Assembly: GCA_950097015.1 (NCBI GenBank)
Contig: CATNEN010000002.1
Location: 3,472,001-3,536,000, forward strand
DNA: 64,000 nucleotides
Origin: Macrostomum hystrix
Lineage: Eukaryota; Platyhelminthes; Macrostomidae
Direction: 5' to 3'
Under the pieces are notes generated by a model. It searched no databases. It saw only the letters and a program-made list of their open reading frames with translations, and was not told the origin of the DNA. This document shows, piece after piece, positions 35,517 through 47,146 of the stretch. The first letter of the stretch is position 1; every line of letters begins with the position of its first letter. The position numbers and the translations under genes were made by a program.

Positions 35517-36785
35517 CATCATGACCAGTCATTCTTATGACCAGTCAATCTTATGACCAGTCAATCTTATGACCAGTCAATCTTATGACCAGTCAATCTT
35601 ATGACCAGTCAATCTTATGACCAGTCAATCTTATGACCAGTCAATCTTATGACCAGTCAATCTTATGACCAGTCAATCTTATGACCAGTCATTCTTATGA
35701 CCAGTCAATCTTATGACCAGTCATTCTTATGACCAGTCAATCTTATGACCAGTCATTCTTATGACCAGTCAATCTTATGACCAGTCAATCTTATGACCAG
35801 TCAATCTTATGACCAGTCATTCTTATGACCAGTCAATCTTATGACCAGTCATTCTTATGACCAGTCAATCTTATGACCAGTCATTCTTATGACCAGTCAT
35901 TCTTATGACCAGTCATTCTTATGACCAGTCATTATTATGAACCGTCAATCTTATGACCAGTCAATCTTATGACCAGTCATTCTTATGACCAGTCAATCTT
36001 ATGACCAGTCAATCTTATGACCAGTCAATCTTATAACCAGTCAATCTTATGACCAGTCAATCTTATGACCAGTAAATCTTATGACCAGTCAATCTTATGA
36101 CCAGTCAATCTTATGACCAGTCATTCTTATGACCAGTCAATCTTATGACCAGTCATTCTTATGACCAGTCATTGTTATGACCAGTCATTGTTATGACCAA
36201 ACAATCTTATGACCAGTCATTCTTATAACCAGTCAATCTTATGACCAGTCATTCTTATGACCAGTCAATCTTATGACCAGTCAATCTTATGACCAGTCAT
36301 TCTTATGACCAGTCAATCTTATGACCAGTCAATCTTATGACCAGTCATTCTTATGACCAGTCAATCTTATGACCAGTCAATCTTATGACCAGTCAATCTT
36401 ATGACCAGTCATTGTTATGAACAGTCAATCTTATGACCAGTCATTCTTATGACCAGTCATTGTTATGAACAGTCAATCTTATGACCAGTCATTGTTATGA
36501 ACAGTCAATCTTATGACCAGTCATTCTTATGACCAGTCATTCTTATGACCAGTCATTCTTATGACCAGTCAATCTTATGACCAGTCATTCTTATGACCAG
36601 TCAATCTTATGACCAGTCATTCTTATGACCAGTCATTCTTATGACCAGTCAATCTTATGACCAGTCATTCTTATGACCAGTCAATCTTATGACCAGTCAT
36701 TCTTATGACCAGTCATTCTTTTGACCAGTCATTCTTATGAGCAGCCATTCCTCTATTTCTCCCTATGACCAGTCATTCTAGCCAC
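35517..36785. repeat. Minisatellite, 16 bp, about 78 copies
   Basis: Units TCTTATGACCAGTCAA alternating with ...TCAT. One of the longest and most regular arrays in the window. Confidence 0.97.
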
Positions 36786-37351
36786 CTGATTCTAGTCCAA
36801 GGACCGATAATAAGCAAAGCCAAAAATTTTAAATGAGGTGTTATCTTATGACCAATATATATATTTAAAACAACTTAAACGGTTTTATTGAATAGGTTTT
36901 GATGGATTTGGGGAAAGGAATTGACAGTGATGATTCACCGTTTCAATTTTGGCTGCTAGTATATTACGTAATCGATTTGGCATTGTATCTGGTCATACAT
37001 AATTTCCCAATTTTCACACAATTCAGCTCTCAGCAATGCTCCGAGAGATCCCCACTTGTAATAAGCCCGCAGCCAGCTGGGGATAATCTTCCTGCTTGTT
37101 TTCTCCCATTTCGTCTTCCATTTCTCATCGTCCTTTCAATAATCGCAGCTTAAAAATCCTCATTTTTGGCGAGGGCGCGAGGGCCACCTGACAAGGGGAT
37201 GGGAAATGAGGCCGGGAATTGAGTTGGGATTAACGAATACTGCGCAGCAGATGCCAAGTTAAGGGATTAGGGCGGGTCCGGTCCATGAGAAATGTAAAGA
37301 GACTGACTGGGTTGCAGGAATGCCAGCTGGCCTTGCGAGGGAAATTTCCTA
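36786..37351. other. Intergenic spacer
   Basis: One 84-codon plus frame at 36899-37153 with no recognisable domain. Confidence 0.35.
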
Positions 37352-37712
37352 GGGGAGAGTAGGGGAGATAGGGGAGAGTGATAGGGGAGAGTGATAGGGG
37401 AGAGTGATAGGGGAGAGCGTTAGGGGAGAGTGATAGGGTAGAGCGATAGGGGAGAGTGATAGGGTAGAGCGATAGGGGAGAGTGATAGGGGAGAGTGATA
37501 GGGGAGAGTGATAGGGGAGAGTGATAGGGGAGAGTGATAGGGGAGAGTGATAGGGGAGAGTGATAGGGGAGAGTGATAGGGGAGAGTGATAGGGGAGAGT
37601 GATAGGGGAGAGTGATAGGGGAGAGTGATAGGGGAGAGTGATAGGGGAGAGTGATAGGGGAGAGTGATAGGGGTGAGTGATAGGGGAGAGTGATAGGGGA
37701 GAGTGATAGGGG
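37352..37712. repeat. Minisatellite, 13 bp
   Basis: Units GATAGGGGAGAGT, about 27 copies, nearly perfect. Confidence 0.96.
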
Positions 37713-37796
37713 AGTTTGAGTAAGATGTTGCGCATAGTACAGATAAGGTATTGTAGAGTATTATGAATGAAAAAATGGTTTTCGAGTTCTGGAACA

Positions 37797-37975
37797 GCTG
37801 CAGCCATTGCGGTGCGCAGCTGTGTACAGCTGTTCAGTCCATGGACTGGGGAGGGCTTCAAACCCACTGTAATTTCTACCCCAGCTGAAGCTGGCACTCA
37901 TTTTACAACAGTGTAAACTGAAGCACTAGGAAATTCGAACTCACGACTTCTCGGTCAGAAGTTCAAGTCTCTAAG
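37797..37975 (-). mobile_element. SINE family A, truncated copy, reverse orientation
   Basis: Contains the CAGTCCATGGACTG core with GTACAGCTG beside it. A diverged B-box-like sequence lies to the right (GAAATTCGAACTCACGACTT), which places the head at the right end. Confidence 0.65.
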
Positions 37976-38137
37976 AAGAGGGCAAGGGGGCAGGGTAGAG
38001 GGAGAGGTAGAGTGAGAGGATCTGAGAAGAGAAAATTAGGCAGGGCAATGGGAATTTGTGATGCCGTAGCAGTAGATACAACACTAAAACACTGCTGCAG
38101 AATAGCATAATAAAACCAAAGTCACAGACTTCAAAAT

Positions 38138-38359
38138 TTATCTCTTTATTAAGCGCGGAGTCTGCAACAACAGCAGAGAAAACACGAAGCAGATCCAGCT
38201 AGCAAAATCACTGGCTAGCTGTGACATCTGTTCGTGTTCGCCCATATCACGAATATCTTCCACACTGGGGGTGCTGGCCAGCACTGATAACAGCCTTGGC
38301 GGTTGCGCAACCCTTTTGCTCAGGCCGTCTCGCCCCCACTCCTGGAAATCCCCGCCCAT
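38138..38359 (-). CDS. Unrecognised 73-codon ORF ending at an AATAAA
   Basis: Minus-strand ATG at 38359 (MGGDFQEWGRDGLSK), with codon choice like the real genes nearby and a hydrophobic stretch near the end (ICFVFSLLLL). The stop follows directly after a minus-strand AATAAA (near 38143-38148). It could be a small membrane protein, a last exon, or chance; TGTTGTTGCAG inside it also looks like an acceptor. Confidence 0.2.
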   Translation of the reverse strand: MGGDFQEWGRDGLSKRVAQPPRLLSVLASTPSVEDIRDMGEHEQMSQLASDFASWICFVFSLLLLQTPRLIKR

Positions 38360-38737
38360 ATGGGATTTGCAAAGATTTTGGGAAATAATTAATCATTCTG
38401 GCTGCAGTCAAAGCATGGAGATCGAACTGCATGCAGTGGATTCTGTTTCCAGTCATGGCGTCGGTTTTAATGAATATTTTGCGTTTTGCATAAAACATGC
38501 GGTTTTACTACTTCATGGAATTATGAAAACTTAGTAGTGTAGTAAGCGTTCTTTTTATTTTTTTTAGGAATGCTCCTAAAGACAATGAGAAAAACAAGCC
38601 GCTAAATATTTAGGACAAAATACTTCGATTGTAATTAAATTACTTTTAACTATCTACGAATTATGAAAATAAAATTGTTGTAGTACGAGTAACTATGCCC
38701 TACGGCTCCTGTTGTTATTACGATACCTTGACCATCA

Positions 38738-38895
38738 CTTTTCTCCCCATCACTCTCCCCTTTCTCCCCTCCACTCTCACCTTTCTCCCCTCCACTCTCA
38801 CCTTTCTCACCTCCACTCTCACCTTTCTCCCCTCCACTCTCACCTTTCTCCTCACCACTCTCACCTTTCTCCCCACCACTCTCACATTTCTCCCC
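38738..38895. repeat. Minisatellite, 21 bp
   Basis: Units CTCACCTTTCTCCCCTCCAC plus T. On the minus strand each unit contains AAAGGTGAGAG, a consensus-like 5' splice site. Lies just past the poly(A) signal of the PAP2-like gene. Confidence 0.9.
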
Positions 38896-38901
38896 CTCAA
38901 A

Positions 38902-38907
38902 TTTATT
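38902..38907 (-). terminator. Poly(A) signal of the PAP2-like gene
   Basis: Minus-strand AATAAA lies 86 nt past the stop at 38993. A GA-rich minisatellite (38738-38895) starts directly beyond it. Confidence 0.5.
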
Positions 38908-38992
38908 TTATCTAATTTCAGCCCCAGTCTCATTTCCCAAATCTTGGAGTTCAAAAATGACCTTTTAAAAGATATGCAAAAGCTGTTCAGAA

Positions 38993-41900
38993 TCAGAATC
39001 GTTGCTCGGCCATTTCAGTTGTGCCATCGAATCGGCTGACTGCTTGGTGGCAGCGACATCGCGGCAGCTGCTGCTGCTGATGCAGCTGATGTTCTTGACG
39101 ACTGATAGGGCCTCTGGCTTGAGTAGATTGAGTCGAAATATCCGCGGAGCTAATCCGTATCACTGGGATTCTCTGCAGCAAATTAGCATTGAACAAAAGC
39201 ATCATTTCCTGATAATAAACTCATTAGGTTGTCACCTCGAAAAAGCAGAAAGCAAAGAAAAAAAAGTTTTTATGAAGGCAACTAAATTTTAAGCATATGC
39301 GGTACTACATAAAATAATCTGTCGCTCACTAAAGCATTAATAAGCACTTGAATTTAATATATATTTCAATCTATTCTATATAATAACGTCGAGGCTGGGG
39401 CGGAAGCAGGGCCTGCAATTGTTTGCGTCAGTGAATATAATCTTGCAATGGATTTTTCGATACATATCGGAAAACAAAAAGTGATTTGTCTTCTATTTTT
39501 TGGAATACAATTTTACAGACAACAAGGTCCCCGAGCTCGATTCCGCGGCGAGGCCACATTCATTTGGGGCGCAGCCGCCGAGAGAAGGCTTGAGGGCTTG
39601 TCGTGCAATTTACGCCCTTGAGGGCCAACCTCCAAGGCATAGTGCCTGACGGTGAGAAAGTCAGGGCAGGTGAAGCCTCTTCCGGATCAGATGCTTCACT
39701 TCATCAGCGCTTTCAAACTAAATTAAGCTGTTAGCCCTGCTCACCTCAGCTGCCTCATCGAGCTGCCAGCCGCCGGTGCGGCCGCCGCTGCTCGATCGTC
39801 GTCGAGCTTCTGTCAGCAGCAGGAGGCCGCGGGCAAGAAGTCTCTTGCCGCTGCTGTTCAAGGAGCCGCGAGGAGACAGGCCGTGGTGAACTGCACTGAC
39901 CTGCGAAGATGAGAACCCGCCCCTTCATCCATAAGAATCCGCCCCTTCATCCATGAGAATCCGCCCCTTCATCCATAAGAATCCGCCCCTTCATCCATGA
40001 GAATCCGCCCCTTCATCCATGAGAATCCTCCCTTTCATAAACTCAGACATGAAAACCCGCCCCTGAAATAATGAATTCAGCCATTTTTGAACAGCAGCGC
40101 GGGATATTCAAAAGCCGTGTACAGCTGTTCAGTCCATGGACTGGGGGTCAGCACGCGCATCCTAATGTCTTTCCACAGTTGATGTCAAGTTCATCTTTTA
40201 CAGCTGGGCGAACACAGGCACGAAGTGTTTGGCTTAACTACACAAACTGTTATTTTTGGTCGAGATTTGAACTCCAGATCTCTCTATAGTTCGGACTAAC
40301 GAGATCTATGCACTCGCGCAATGGTGTTTCTGAGAAACACATTAGGCAGCAGCGGCTCACCAGGTAGGTGGCGCTGAGGAGGCCGACGGCGGCGCCAACC
40401 GCCGAGTCGGCGGCCCAGGCCCGTCCGCTGGCGACTCGCCCGGCGCAGGCCAGCGCGCAGGCGAGGGCCAGGAAGCCGGTTAGGCAGGGGAGGGCGGCAA
40501 ACTTCCCGCCCTGAAGGCTGGCCAGAGAGTGCAGGTAAAGCTGCGGTATGGGGGATTTGCAAAGATTGTGAAGCCGTTCAAGCTAAGCTTGGACTTTACG
40601 TCGTGAATCTGTGTTGGGATCATTTGGGGATCTATGTTTTTGGAATGTCAACGTTGGGATCTATTTTTAGGGTGTTATCATTGGGATCTATGTTTTGGGA
40701 TCTCATCATTAGGATCTGTGCTTTAGGGATTTCATCAATGGGATCTGTGTTTCGGGATGTCAACGTTGGGATTCATGATTTTAGGATGTCTAAATTTGGA
40801 TCTATATGTTTTTCGGAATGCAATCCTTAGGTCCCGATTACTTGGGATTTTAACTTTGGGATCAATGTGATGGAATGTGAAGAATTTTGGGATTAAGTTC
40901 AGTATTAGCAGGGCGGGCTATAAGACGAACTTACAATCAGGAAAGCCGTTGAATATGCGGTCAAACAGGACAGCATCGAGGGAAATGAAGTTCTGAAAAT
41001 AAAAAAAATGATTTGATTGTTGCACTGTGGGGGTTGGCCTCTAAAACCTAACTCAAGCTGATACTGGTGCCCATAGCGTTTTGCTCGCGGGCATTAACTG
41101 TTGTTCTTGGGGCTGAGATTTGAACTCATGACCTCTCTGTTAGGGGCTAAGCTGTAGGCTACTAACTCCACACGGGTGAAATTAGAAGGCAATCAATAAT
41201 AATAATAATATTTATCCACCTAGCATCCTTGAGAATGTGCAATCGCCTCTCAGAGCAGGCCCCAAGCCAATCTCCGACGTTTCCATGGCAACCCTTGTCG
41301 CCGTGGCAACCGGCGCCAGAAGGTAAGGAAGCCGAAATCGGGCGACAGACTTCAAGAAAACTGGGCCTCGGATGGCCAAAGAAGGCTTTGAGCACATCAG
41401 TGACCAGCATGAGCAGGAAAAAGCAGAAAACGTAGTTTACTGAAAAAATGTTTCACGCATTGCTTTCGAGGTCATTTAGATACGGATAAGGCAGCAATTT
41501 TTGATCCCAGAAATCGAACTAAGTAATCCACACTTTATTAATTGGGATCTCACCACTCACAAGTGATTCTGTAGAGCCTTCTTGGCGCTCTTGGCAGTCG
41601 CAGCGAGGGGCAGAGAGGATTCACTGTGGGCTGTTTCTCTTTTCTGTACAGACAGATCAGGGACAGCTCGCAGACTATGATCTGAAATGAAACAGTTGAA
41701 AAAGTAATTGTAACTCGCACTTTTTATTACTTGAAAATGGCACTTATACTTTTCAGCTAAAGCGGATTAAAGCCATTTTCTAGTGGAAGTGTGAAGTTTC
41801 TTATCTTATCTCGAGCGCCAGCTGGAGGTCCGCAGAGAATGAAACTCCGCATAGTTGGAGTACAAAGTACACCACCTCATTTGACGGATTGTGATTGGCG

Positions 41901-43750
41901 GCCAGCTCGAAGAATTTTTCTGTGCCGCTTATATTTCATTCCTACCCCTTTCGGGCTCTAAACGTTGAGCGGTTGACGAAAGTGTGAAGTGTGACTCTCA
42001 CTCGTTTAAGGTTCTATTCTAATAAACCCAGCCCAAGTGTGTGGCAAACTCTGATTGGCTGGCCTAAGTGTAAAGTTTTCCGTCCCACAGCCCTAGTATA
42101 TTAAACTCTGCCAAAACAGTCAAAACACTCACAGTGAACACTGGCACAACTAGGGCCAGAATATACATCAGCTCTTCCGGAAATTCAGCAATAGCCAGTG
42201 GAAACTCGACCATTTGTTGCATGTGAGCTGACTTGCTGTAATTCCTAGTCGTAAAAGGCCAATCGGAAATTTCCGGCCTTCTAACTGGTATAATTCTTGA
42301 CCAACTGAAAGAAAGAAGACATTAAAATTATTATCTAATAAAATTCTTAAAATATAGATTTGCACAAGAAAATCGGCAAACTAAGAATTTACAGATCGCT
42401 GCAAACTTTCGGTAAACTTGATGACGGAAGACCGTAGAACTGACTCGTCTGGGAGCATCTAAAATTCAAATCAAAGATTTGTTTATTCGGATTCTTCATA
42501 AAGCCTTCGAGCGTGTACTTTATATTTGACGCGCTTGTTTTTAATTCGGAACAATCTGAAAAATTGCCTTCGTTTTATATCTAACAATTGCATTGTTTTT
42601 TTTCTTTAAAATACGTAAAATTGCTATCGATTAGCAATTTACATTGTTATTCAACCAATCGGTCTTAAAATGACGATTGCAGGCTTTCAACCTATTATGT
42701 ACACTGATATTTGTCGTAGAATGTACATCAATATTTGTCGGAGAATGTACATTGATAAAGGTCGGAGAATCTACATTGATAAAGGTCGGAGAATGTACAT
42801 TGATAAAGGTCGGAGAATGTACGACCTACATTGATAAAGGTCGGAGAATGTACATAGATAAAGTTCGGAGAATCCACATTGATAAAGGTCGGAGAATGTA
42901 CATTGATAAAGGTCGGAGAATGTACATTGATATTTAAACATCCAACAACATTTTTTTCATGAAGTTTGCGACTGTCCTTTGGCAGAAAGTTTTGCGAAAA
43001 CACCAACCTCAGAAAGTAGGCTGTCAGACCGACAATGAACAGCAGGCAGACGTCAGCAACCAGACCAAGGATAGCACAGCCACCACCAAGCCGTGACTGT
43101 CGACGACCTTCAGCCTGAGTGGCGGTCTCAGCGGGCTCCGCCGCAGCCGGCAGATGTTGACGCCGATTTCGACCTCGGCTTTGAAAACAACAGCGGCGAC
43201 GACTTTTGTCGCTATCGGCGCAATTGCCGATGATGTCATCCATAGTTTGGCTGTGCTGCGGACGTCCCGGCCGTTGGCCGCCATCGCCGCAACCGTTGCC
43301 AAAGCCGCTGCCTATAACAGTAGACCGCGGGGCTATTTCAAATGCGCACATTTTTTATGTATCTCATCAAATATTAAACAAATCGCCATGAAAATCCTTA
43401 GTACCTTAGTACCTTAGTAAGGTAGTATCGTGAACTATAATTAATAATCGAAAATGTTCAACCGATTCTACTTGTACTAAAATTATTGTTTTTAACTGAT
43501 TAAATTACTGTTTTCTTAAGTTAAGTACATATTTTTCTAAGAACTATAACATATCGGCTACAAGTAAAAACATTGCAATGAATTGACCTAATATTAAGCA
43601 ATACAACGGACCTTCAGGTAGCCATGCGCCGCAGCTGCAGCCGCCCTCACATCGCAGTGGCGTTGCGGGCGGCGCCTGCGGGGTCGGTGTCGGCAAACTC
43701 AGCTGACTGCTAAAGCTGGGATTCTGGCACATCAGAGGGGGCGGATTCAT
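38993..43750 (-). CDS. Six-TM PAP2 / phospholipid-phosphatase-related protein, probably catalytically dead
   Basis: Minus-strand exons, in transcript order: 43750-43612, 43311-43008, 42304-42133, 41681-41561, 41439-41220, 40992-40935, 40540-40361, 39900-39745, 39172-38993. Every junction is GT-AG and every phase agrees, giving 509 aa. A 120-residue soluble N-terminus precedes six TM segments (near 125-147, 192-216, 247-267, 322-345, 352-372, 383-402) and a polar tail. PAP2 enzymes need three motifs. C1 is intact: K263, then R270-P271 within LKAFFGHPRP. C2, normally PSGH, reads PSML (323-326). C3, Arg-x5-His-x3-Asp, keeps R373 and D383 but has Ala at 379. With both catalytic histidines gone, hydrolysis of lysophosphatidate or sphingosine-1-phosphate is not expected. 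This resembles vertebrate PLPPR proteins, which are inactive but involved in neurite growth. The least certain parts are the first exon (donor GTCCGT is weak) and the last acceptor. Confidence 0.78.
39522..39685 (+). mobile_element. SINE family B, forward copy, truncated
   Basis: Head word GAGCTCGATTCCGCGG (B-box-like), ACATTCATTTGGGGCGC, then CCTCCAAGGCATAGTGCCTG and GACGGTGAGAAAGTCAGG, the reverse complement of the body of the copy at 27888. Confidence 0.6.
39908..40030. repeat. Minisatellite, 22 bp
   Basis: Units GAATCCGCCCCTTCATCCAT plus GA. Begins 8 bp upstream (minus sense) of the acceptor at 39900 of the PAP2-like gene. Confidence 0.9.
40108..40310 (-). mobile_element. SINE family A, diverged copy, reverse orientation
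   Basis: GTACAGCTGTTCAGTCCATG and the rest of the core palindrome are kept, followed by a diverged body and a tRNA-like end (GATTTGAACTCCAGATC). It lies in the intron between 39900 and 40361 of the PAP2-like gene. Confidence 0.6.
40590..40880. repeat. Degenerate tandem repeat
   Basis: Imperfect units of the type GGGATCTATGTTTTGGGAT with TGTCAACGTT. Intron of the PAP2-like gene between 40361-40540 and 40935-40992. Confidence 0.65.
41028..41212 (-). mobile_element. SINE-like tRNA head remnant, reverse orientation
   Basis: GAGATTTGAACTCATGACCT is a reverse B-box-like sequence, followed by a reverse A-box-like stretch (CTAAGCTGTAGGCTACTAAC). The palindromic core of family A is not seen. An AAT microsatellite lies to the right. 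Confidence 0.45.
42715..42940. repeat. Minisatellite, 24 bp
   Basis: Units GGTCGGAGAATGTACATTGA plus TAAA. Intron of the PAP2-like gene between 42304 and 43008. Confidence 0.93.
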
Positions 43751-43817
43751 GGCAGCCTCTTTAACAGGAGAAATGTCAATTTTAATTGAGTGGGACCGGA
43801 ACTCCGGGTCACTAATT

Positions 43818-44095
43818 TTTTGCGAAATCTGGGATCTGAAATCTGGGATCTGAAATCTGGGATCTGAAATCTGGGATCTGAAATCTGGGATCTGAAATCT
43901 GGGATCTGAAATCTGGGATCTGAAATCTGGGATCTGAAATCTGGGATCTGAAATCTGGGATCTGAAATCTGGGATCTGAAATCTGGGATCTGAAATCTGG
44001 GATCTGAAATCTGGGATCTGAAATCTGGGATCTGAAATCTGGGATCTGAAATCTGGGATCCGAAATCTGGGATATGAAGTCTGGGATCTGACGAT
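43818..44095. repeat. Minisatellite, 14 bp, nearly perfect
   Basis: About 20 units of ATCTGGGATCTGAA directly upstream (minus sense) of the first coding exon of the PAP2-like gene. It gives false frames reading SDPRFQIPDFRS. Confidence 0.96.
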
Positions 44096-45351
44096 ACGGT
44101 CCTTGGTATTTCGAACGCACTGGCGAGTCTGGGATTTCGCTGCCTGATGGCCGAGCACGAAAAAGTTTCTCCTCTTCTCAGCTCGACTCGCGTCGCACTT
44201 CACAGCGTGGCAATATATTCTCGAGTGAGTTTGGAGTGTCCGAGGGACCAGTTTCGAATTTCTCCGGCAAGATTGGGGATCAAAGCTTGTGGGCGTTGGC
44301 GAACAGGCGCATCAGAAATGGGAGGGGGATAAATATCCCATTTTTGCGTGCATGACCAGCTCAAATCGACAGCCAGGCTGAGCAGACACTTGCTGCTTAC
44401 AATTGATGACAGCGCCGGGAAATCAGATCCCAACAGAGATGCGACTCAAAATTATCCGACCAGAAAAGCTGCCGTCCTGCCTAATATGGACAAGCCTCGG
44501 GCACAATGCGCTTTGCTATCTCACAATTTGCCCACTAAAAGCCTGCCATTGCCGGATGCGATGAAAACTCGCTATTGAATTTAGCTTGGTTTAATTCAGT
44601 GCACTAACTGAGAAAAATATAGATGTCTCATTAGCACTACTGCAAGTAGGGTAGCATGGTCTGGTTATGCTCGAAATTATTGAAAACACTAATATTATAA
44701 CCCGTAAATATATAATATGCAAATTTCATTGGGGCTGAGGGCTGTGTACACCTGCCATGAATTTCTCACTAACCCCGCTAACCCCGCCTGCACCCGTTCA
44801 ATAATTTGGTCATTTCGCTGCTTCAATTTCATATATCAAATTTCATAGATTTAAAATATCGTGACAGAGCTAATTCCCTCTAAAGATGGAAAACTTCAGT
44901 TAGGCAATGCGGAAATGGAATCAAAGCGCATTGTGGCGGACAAGAATATGTGGGAATTGCATTGAAATTTCTTTCAGTTCAGTTCACCCAACGGCAAGCA
45001 GTGCCTTCAATGAGGAACTTCAGAGAGCAGCATCAGGGAGCGGGGAGGCAGGTGCTGAGTCTCAGAATTATGAGCATGTGCTCAAAGTGTTGTGGCCCTG
45101 CAGCTGTTACTTCTTGATGCTCAAATAAGCAGCACCTGCGTGTCGGATGTGTTTAATTATCAATAAGCTGATCAGGCGGAGATAGCTAGCACACTTCAGA
45201 GCTTCCTGTTTGTCCGCGTCTAGCTTTAATTTGCACCGTATTAGTACGGGCCTGACTTGAGTAGGCACTGATTGAGCAAATGATTTTTTATTTACTCAAT
45301 TTTAAATCGTAGCTCGTACATGGGCCTGACTAATTCTGGCTAGTCCGCGTT
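44096..45351. other. Intergenic spacer, possible promoter region of the PAP2-like gene
   Basis: Several short frames (44147, 44348, 44907) without recognisable domains. Confidence 0.35.
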
Positions 45352-45795
45352 ACTTGACAAACCAGATGCTAGTAGCCATGACAAACCAGATGCTAGTAGC
45401 CATGACAAACCAGATACTAGTAGCCATGACAAACCAGATACTAGTAGCCATGACAAACCAGATGCTAGTAGCCATGACAAACCAGATGCTAGTAGCCATG
45501 ACAAACCAGATACTAGTAGCAATGACAAACCAGATACTAGTAGCCATGACAAACCAGATACTAGTAGCAATGACAAACCAGATACTAGTAGCAATGACAA
45601 ACCAGATACTAGTAGCAATGACAAACCAGATACTAGTAGCCATGACAAACCAGATACTAGTAGCCATGACAAACCAGATACTAGTAGCAATGACAAACCA
45701 GATGCTAGTAGCCATGACAAACCAGATGCTAGTAGCCATGACAAACCAGATGCTAGTAGCCAGATACTAGTAGCCAGATACTAGTAGCCAGATAC
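45352..45795. repeat. Minisatellite, 24 bp
   Basis: About 17 units of CATGACAAACCAGATACTAG plus TAGC with few variants, then three 12-bp half-units. Open in several frames on both strands. Confidence 0.97.
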
Positions 45796-46740
45796 TCAGT
45801 CGGGCGCTTCAGTCAATGACCACTAAAGTAACCTATATACTTTGAAAGGTCCTGGTTTCTATGATGAAATTCATTTGAGATTAAATTGTTTAACTAGAAA
45901 AAATTCGATCGAGAGTAAAAATAACTTTCGGGATAAACTTTGGACAGGTTATTTTGGCTAGCTTCCTGTATCTAAGCCAGCTTCGAAACTGGTTAAAATA
46001 GGAATTAAAATTATTTATAGACAATATTTGACAATTGGACAGATCTGTTTGATGAAAATCGACCTTCAGGCAGTAGCCTATTTTTTTTCATTGACATATG
46101 AAAGACCTCAGGGACATTTCAAAACCTGACAATTTTCTACTGTTAAACCTACTTTGGCCCCTTGAAACTGTGAGCTACCGTCATTTTGCAGCCACCGCGA
46201 GACAATTGCCAGGATATGGGATTACAATAGGGGTTCGAGCCTGCTAATAGGCCTGCCAGTAATAGGGGTTACTGGCAGCCGCAGTAACGGGAAGCTGTGA
46301 AGTGAGAACAGTTTGGGAACACCTGACTGATAAGCAGCACAGCCCCTAACCCCCGGCTCGGACGGACATCGCGAAGGAAGGAAGCCGATACGGCACGACA
46401 ATGCTCTGTCTTCACATTAAGTCCCTGAGCAGCTTTTGACCACCTGATCCGCAGATTCTCGACACGGAGGAGGAGGGGAGTGCGCTGTTTTTGTTTTTTT
46501 AATCCCATCGATTTATAAACCAGCGGCAGATTTGCGTGCTACAGGCGACAAGACTAATCCCAGGATAAGTCTTTGATTTGGGATCTGGGAAGAAATCGTT
46601 GGATTGCTGAGTGTCTGATTAATAGAAGTATTTTTCCTGACTTGAAAAACAAGCTTTGACACAGGTTATTCGGCAAGCAATAAACAGTGAAAGCTGGCTG
46701 TTAAAGCTGTAACTAAGACTTGCTACCTGTAATGTTTAAC
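45796..46740. other. Intergenic spacer
   Basis: Nothing recognised. The 79-codon minus frame at 46269-46508 has no family features. Confidence 0.35.
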
Positions 46741-46868
46741 TACAGACTAATAGTTACAGACAATTAGTTACAAAATATCATTTAAAAACTTTTATTTACA
46801 GACAAATAGTTCCACAATAACAGGCCATTAGTTAAAGACTATTAGTTACAGACTATTATTTAAAGAAA

Positions 46869-46964
46869 ACTAGTTACGGTGTCCGTAACTAAATTATAAA
46901 TTTACCGAAATTCTAAATATTAACAAAGTAACTAAATTCCGTAACTACGGACACCGTAACTAGT
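46869..46964. mobile_element. Palindromic MITE-like element, 96 bp
   Basis: A perfect 19-bp inverted repeat, 46869-46887 (starts ACTAGTTACGGTGTCC) and 46946-46964, encloses a short AT-rich centre. The flanking 46740-46860 repeats TTAGTTACAGAC-like words. There is no coding capacity. It could be a tiny non-autonomous DNA transposon or a simple hairpin; no clear target duplication was found. Confidence 0.5.
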
Positions 46965-46979
46965 TAGAGTCACCGCAGC

Positions 46980-47045
46980 AGGAGCAGTAGCATCAGCAGC
47001 ATCAGCAGCAGCAGCATCAGCAGCAGTAGTAGCAGCAGCAGCAGC

Positions 47046-47142
<97 letters not shown>

Positions 47143-47143
47143 C
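46980..47143. repeat. CAG/AGC trinucleotide tract
   Basis: Interrupted AGC/AGT/ATC units from 46980, then about 28 uninterrupted AGC units at 47058-47142. It directly precedes the LINE fragment. It reads as polyalanine, polyserine or polyglutamine in different frames, none with gene support. Confidence 0.95.
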
Positions 47144-47146
47144 TGA

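Noticed and set aside
35517-36785. CRISPR-like regular repeats
   Set aside because: Units are directly adjacent with no variable spacers, and the DNA is eukaryotic; it is a minisatellite.
45340-45770. ORFs on both strands at the 24-bp array
   Set aside because: Pure repeat translation in several frames, no start context or homologue.
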